Below, in pieces: positions 62,099 through 64,000 of a stretch of 64,000 nt of DNA. Below the pieces are notes generated by a model, which was not told where the DNA came from, did no database searches, and was given only the letters and a program-made list of their open reading frames with translations. Each line of letters opens with the position of its first letter. The first letter of the stretch is position 1. The position numbers were made by a program, and so were the translations under genes. Location of the stretch: contig NZ_JAHCTB010000005.1 in NCBI RefSeq assembly GCF_018476645.1, positions 1 through 64,000 on the forward strand. Reading direction: 5' to 3'. Source of the DNA: Aequorivita echinoideorum (GTDB taxonomy: Bacteria; Bacteroidota; Bacteroidia; Flavobacteriales; Flavobacteriaceae).

Positions 62099-63835
62099 AT
62101 GTCAAATAAACGCATAGTTTTCATTTCAATAATAGCGATTTCAATGTTCAATTTCTCATTGTTTTCGCAAGAGAAAGAGTTGGGAACCGAAGTGGTAAAC
62201 ATTGTTAAACCTTACACACCCACAATTTCGGATGCTTTTAAGGTAAAGGAAACACCAAACTTGAATGACAGCATTACCACGCAAAAAAAGGAGGTGAAAT
62301 ACAGTATATTTTCCGTTCCGGTGGCTTCCACTTTTACGCCGGCAAAAGGAACGGCAACCAACGTGGAAAAGGCAAAGCCCATAAAATTATACGATAATTA
62401 CGCCACGCTCGGTTTCGGAAATTACACCAGTGTTTTAGGCGAACTCTACAGCAATTTTGAGATTAGCCGAACAGACAATGCAGGTTTTTTCTTCAGGCAC
62501 AATTCTTCGCAAGGAGATATTGATGGGGTGCGTTTGGACAATAAATATTACGACACCAGCCTTGACGGAAATTACACCAGTAGGCAAAAAGATGCAACCT
62601 ACAAGCTGGATGCGGGCGTAGAGCACCAGGTTTTTAATTGGTATGGATTGCCGGAAGATTATCTAAATTTTACTGATGAAATGGTAGCAGGAATCGATCC
62701 GCAGCAAACCTATTTAAGCGGCCACGCTGGTGGAAGCATCGCCATTGATGACTCTTTCTTTGAAAAGGCTTCGGTGAATATTCGTTATCTCGGGGATTCG
62801 TTTTCTTCTTCAGAATTCAATGCTATTTTGAAACCCGAGCTTTCATTTCCTTTGGAAACTTTAACGCTGAAAATTGATGGCGATATTGATTATTTAAGTG
62901 GAAGTTTTGAAAGAAATTATGAAAATACTTCAGAAATAAACTATTCATTTTTGAACGTGGGCATTTCGCCTTCGGTGATTTTTGTGAATAATGATTTGAC
63001 CTTTTCATTGGGTGTTTCGGGGTTTGTGAGCTTGGATTCAGAAAATAGTGAGACTGATTTTTCACTGTACCCAAATATTAACGCTTCCTATAGATTAGTA
63101 GATGAAATTTTGATAGTTTATGCCGGTGCCGAAGGTGGACTTCAGCAGAATACCTTTTATAATTTTAAAGAGGAAAACCCTTTTGTATCGCCCACTTTGG
63201 CAATTGCGCCTACCAAAAATCTCTATGAAGGTTTTGGCGGAATTAAAGGAAAACTTTCAAATTCTGTGGGGTATAATCTGCGCGCGGCATATGGAAAGGA
63301 TGAAAATAGGGTACTTTTTCAAGCCAACCCATTAAAGGTTATTTTGCCTGATTTTAAAGGGTATGAAAACGGAAATTCATTCAATGTGGTGTATGATGAT
63401 GTTAACACGCTATCTGTTTTTGGAGAATTGCAAGTTGCGGTTTCGGATAAATTTTCATTGGGCATCAATGCAAATTATTTCAATTACAGTACAGATTTAC
63501 AGGCCCAAGCGTGGAATTTGCCGGATTTAAAGGCGTCCGTTTTTTCAAATTTCAACATCACCGAACAGCTTTATGGCGGTGCGTCGCTGTTTTTTGTGGG
63601 TGAAAGAAATGATTTGGTTTTTAGTAATGATCCGGTTTTGTCTGGGACAAACTTTGAGGTGACGCTGGATGCATACCTTGATGCAAATGTACATTTTGGT
63701 TACCGTTTTACGGAGCGGCTGTCTATTTTCGTGAAGGGGAGTAATCTTTTGAGCGATAATTATGAGAAATGGCTCAATTACCCAGTTCAGGGCATTCAAG
63801 GCTTGGCTGGGGCTACTTATAAGTTTGATTGGTAG
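62099..63835 (+). CDS. Outer-membrane beta-barrel protein, plug-less TonB-receptor-like
   Basis: The 578-residue protein starts with a signal peptide (about 1-23, SLFSQ), a KELGTEVVNIVKPYTPTISDAFKVKETP segment (about 25-52), then alternating aromatic/polar strands to the C-terminal aromatic residues (ATYKFDW). It lacks the TonB-receptor plug and carboxypeptidase-like domain, so it is more likely a structural barrel or an assembly partner of the preceding TPR protein. The start ATG 62099 follows the hairpin. Partnering is inferred from adjacency. Confidence 0.78.
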   Translation: MSNKRIVFISIIAISMFNFSLFSQEKELGTEVVNIVKPYTPTISDAFKVKETPNLNDSITTQKKEVKYSIFSVPVASTFTPAKGTATNVEKAKPIKLYDNYATLGFGNYTSVLGELYSNFEISRTDNAGFFFRHNSSQGDIDGVRLDNKYYDTSLDGNYTSRQKDATYKLDAGVEHQVFNWYGLPEDYLNFTDEMVAGIDPQQTYLSGHAGGSIAIDDSFFEKASVNIRYLGDSFSSSEFNAILKPELSFPLETLTLKIDGDIDYLSGSFERNYENTSEINYSFLNVGISPSVIFVNNDLTFSLGVSGFVSLDSENSETDFSLYPNINASYRLVDEILIVYAGAEGGLQQNTFYNFKEENPFVSPTLAIAPTKNLYEGFGGIKGKLSNSVGYNLRAAYGKDENRVLFQANPLKVILPDFKGYENGNSFNVVYDDVNTLSVFGELQVAVSDKFSLGINANYFNYSTDLQAQAWNLPDLKASVFSNFNITEQLYGGASLFFVGERNDLVFSNDPVLSGTNFEVTLDAYLDANVHFGYRFTERLSIFVKGSNLLSDNYEKWLNYPVQGIQGLAGATYKFDW

Positions 63836-63842
63836 ATTAATA

Positions 63843-64000
63843 TCATAAATCAAGTACAATTTTAATATTATCCTTTATTTTTTTCTGAAACTCTAATGGT
63901 AAAGCAGCTATTTTTTGAACCAGTCTTTTATTATCAATAGCCCTTATTTGATCTATTAAAATTGCACTTTCCTGTTTTAAGTTTGCAGTTCCGGCAGGTA
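63843..64000 (-). CDS. MazF/PemK-family toxin, C-terminal part only (runs off the window)
   Basis: On the minus strand a frame enters from 64000 and ends at TGA 63843-63845. It reads PAGTANLKQESAILIDQIRA, continues through IDNKRLVQKIAALP and ends KDNIKIVLDL. The LKQESAILIDQIRAIDNKRL segment is the conserved C-terminal region of MazF/PemK endoribonucleases. The catalytic N-terminus and any antitoxin gene lie to the right, outside the window. Confidence 0.8.
   Translation of the reverse strand, partial: PAGTANLKQESAILIDQIRAIDNKRLVQKIAALPLEFQKKIKDNIKIVLDL

Overview
The window is chromosomal DNA of a member of the Bacteroidota, most likely a marine or aquatic Flavobacteriaceae (an Aequorivita-like genome would fit, but the genus is inference). 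The evidence is the AT-rich sequence, the near absence of Shine-Dalgarno sites, promoters of the TAnnTTTG type, a secreted HYR protein with a type IX secretion C-terminal sorting domain, an S46 dipeptidyl-peptidase, DUF3857 and CreD families, and a tmRNA whose tag reads GENNYALAA.

Layout. 1-3,500 is an accessory patch: a strongly structured non-coding stretch that folds best as minus-strand RNA (1-257), a complete IS3-family element with 3-bp target duplication (258-1558), small hypothetical genes, and an outer-membrane protein gene killed by two stop codons in its signal peptide (2125-2748). 3,600-17,100 holds a DUF808 membrane protein, a complete RND efflux operon (adaptor, pump, TolC-like channel), a T9SS-secreted HYR protein, a TonB receptor with a small partner gene, and an arsenic operon (arsR, arsC-like phosphatase, acr3). 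17,100-31,500 is mostly housekeeping and stress genes: an ABC-F protein, a compact HipA-like kinase overlapping a DUF3037 gene, a K+/H+ antiporter, yaaA, two base-excision glycosylases, a DPP11-type S46 peptidase, a GreA/GreB-type factor, ssrA and a lysine/alanine-dehydrogenase-like enzyme. 31,500-39,700 holds a DUF3857 transglutaminase-like protein, a four-gene operon (membrane protein, winged-helix regulator, creD, small membrane protein) with the same 17-bp palindrome before two of its genes, a run of five plus-strand terminator-like hairpins, kdsA and typA.

39,800-58,800 is a surface-polysaccharide region. It has a small membrane protein, a methyltransferase with a kinase-like N-terminal half and a membrane sulfatase-fold protein; several GT2, GT4-like and GT-C glycosyltransferases; an amino-sugar module (acyltransferase, DegT-type aminotransferase, hexapeptide acetyltransferase, FdtA/QdtA-type cupin isomerase) and a Wzx-type flippase. 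Together these look able to make and export a glycan containing a 3-acylamino-3,6-dideoxyhexose; rmlA and rmlB are not in the window. A subtilisin-like protease and an FtsE-type ATPase lie inside this region. The end carries a 1004-residue secreted TPR protein paired with an outer-membrane barrel protein, and the last bases hold the C-terminus of a MazF/PemK toxin gene running off the edge.

Most noteworthy: the minus-strand structured RNA next to the IS, the duplicated palindromic operator of the creD operon, the hairpin array at 36.5-36.86 kb, the HipA-like kinase/DUF3037 pair, and the kinase-like/methyltransferase fusion in a coupled three-gene cluster. No CRISPR array, prophage or rRNA operon was seen, and the only stable RNA gene recognised with confidence is ssrA.
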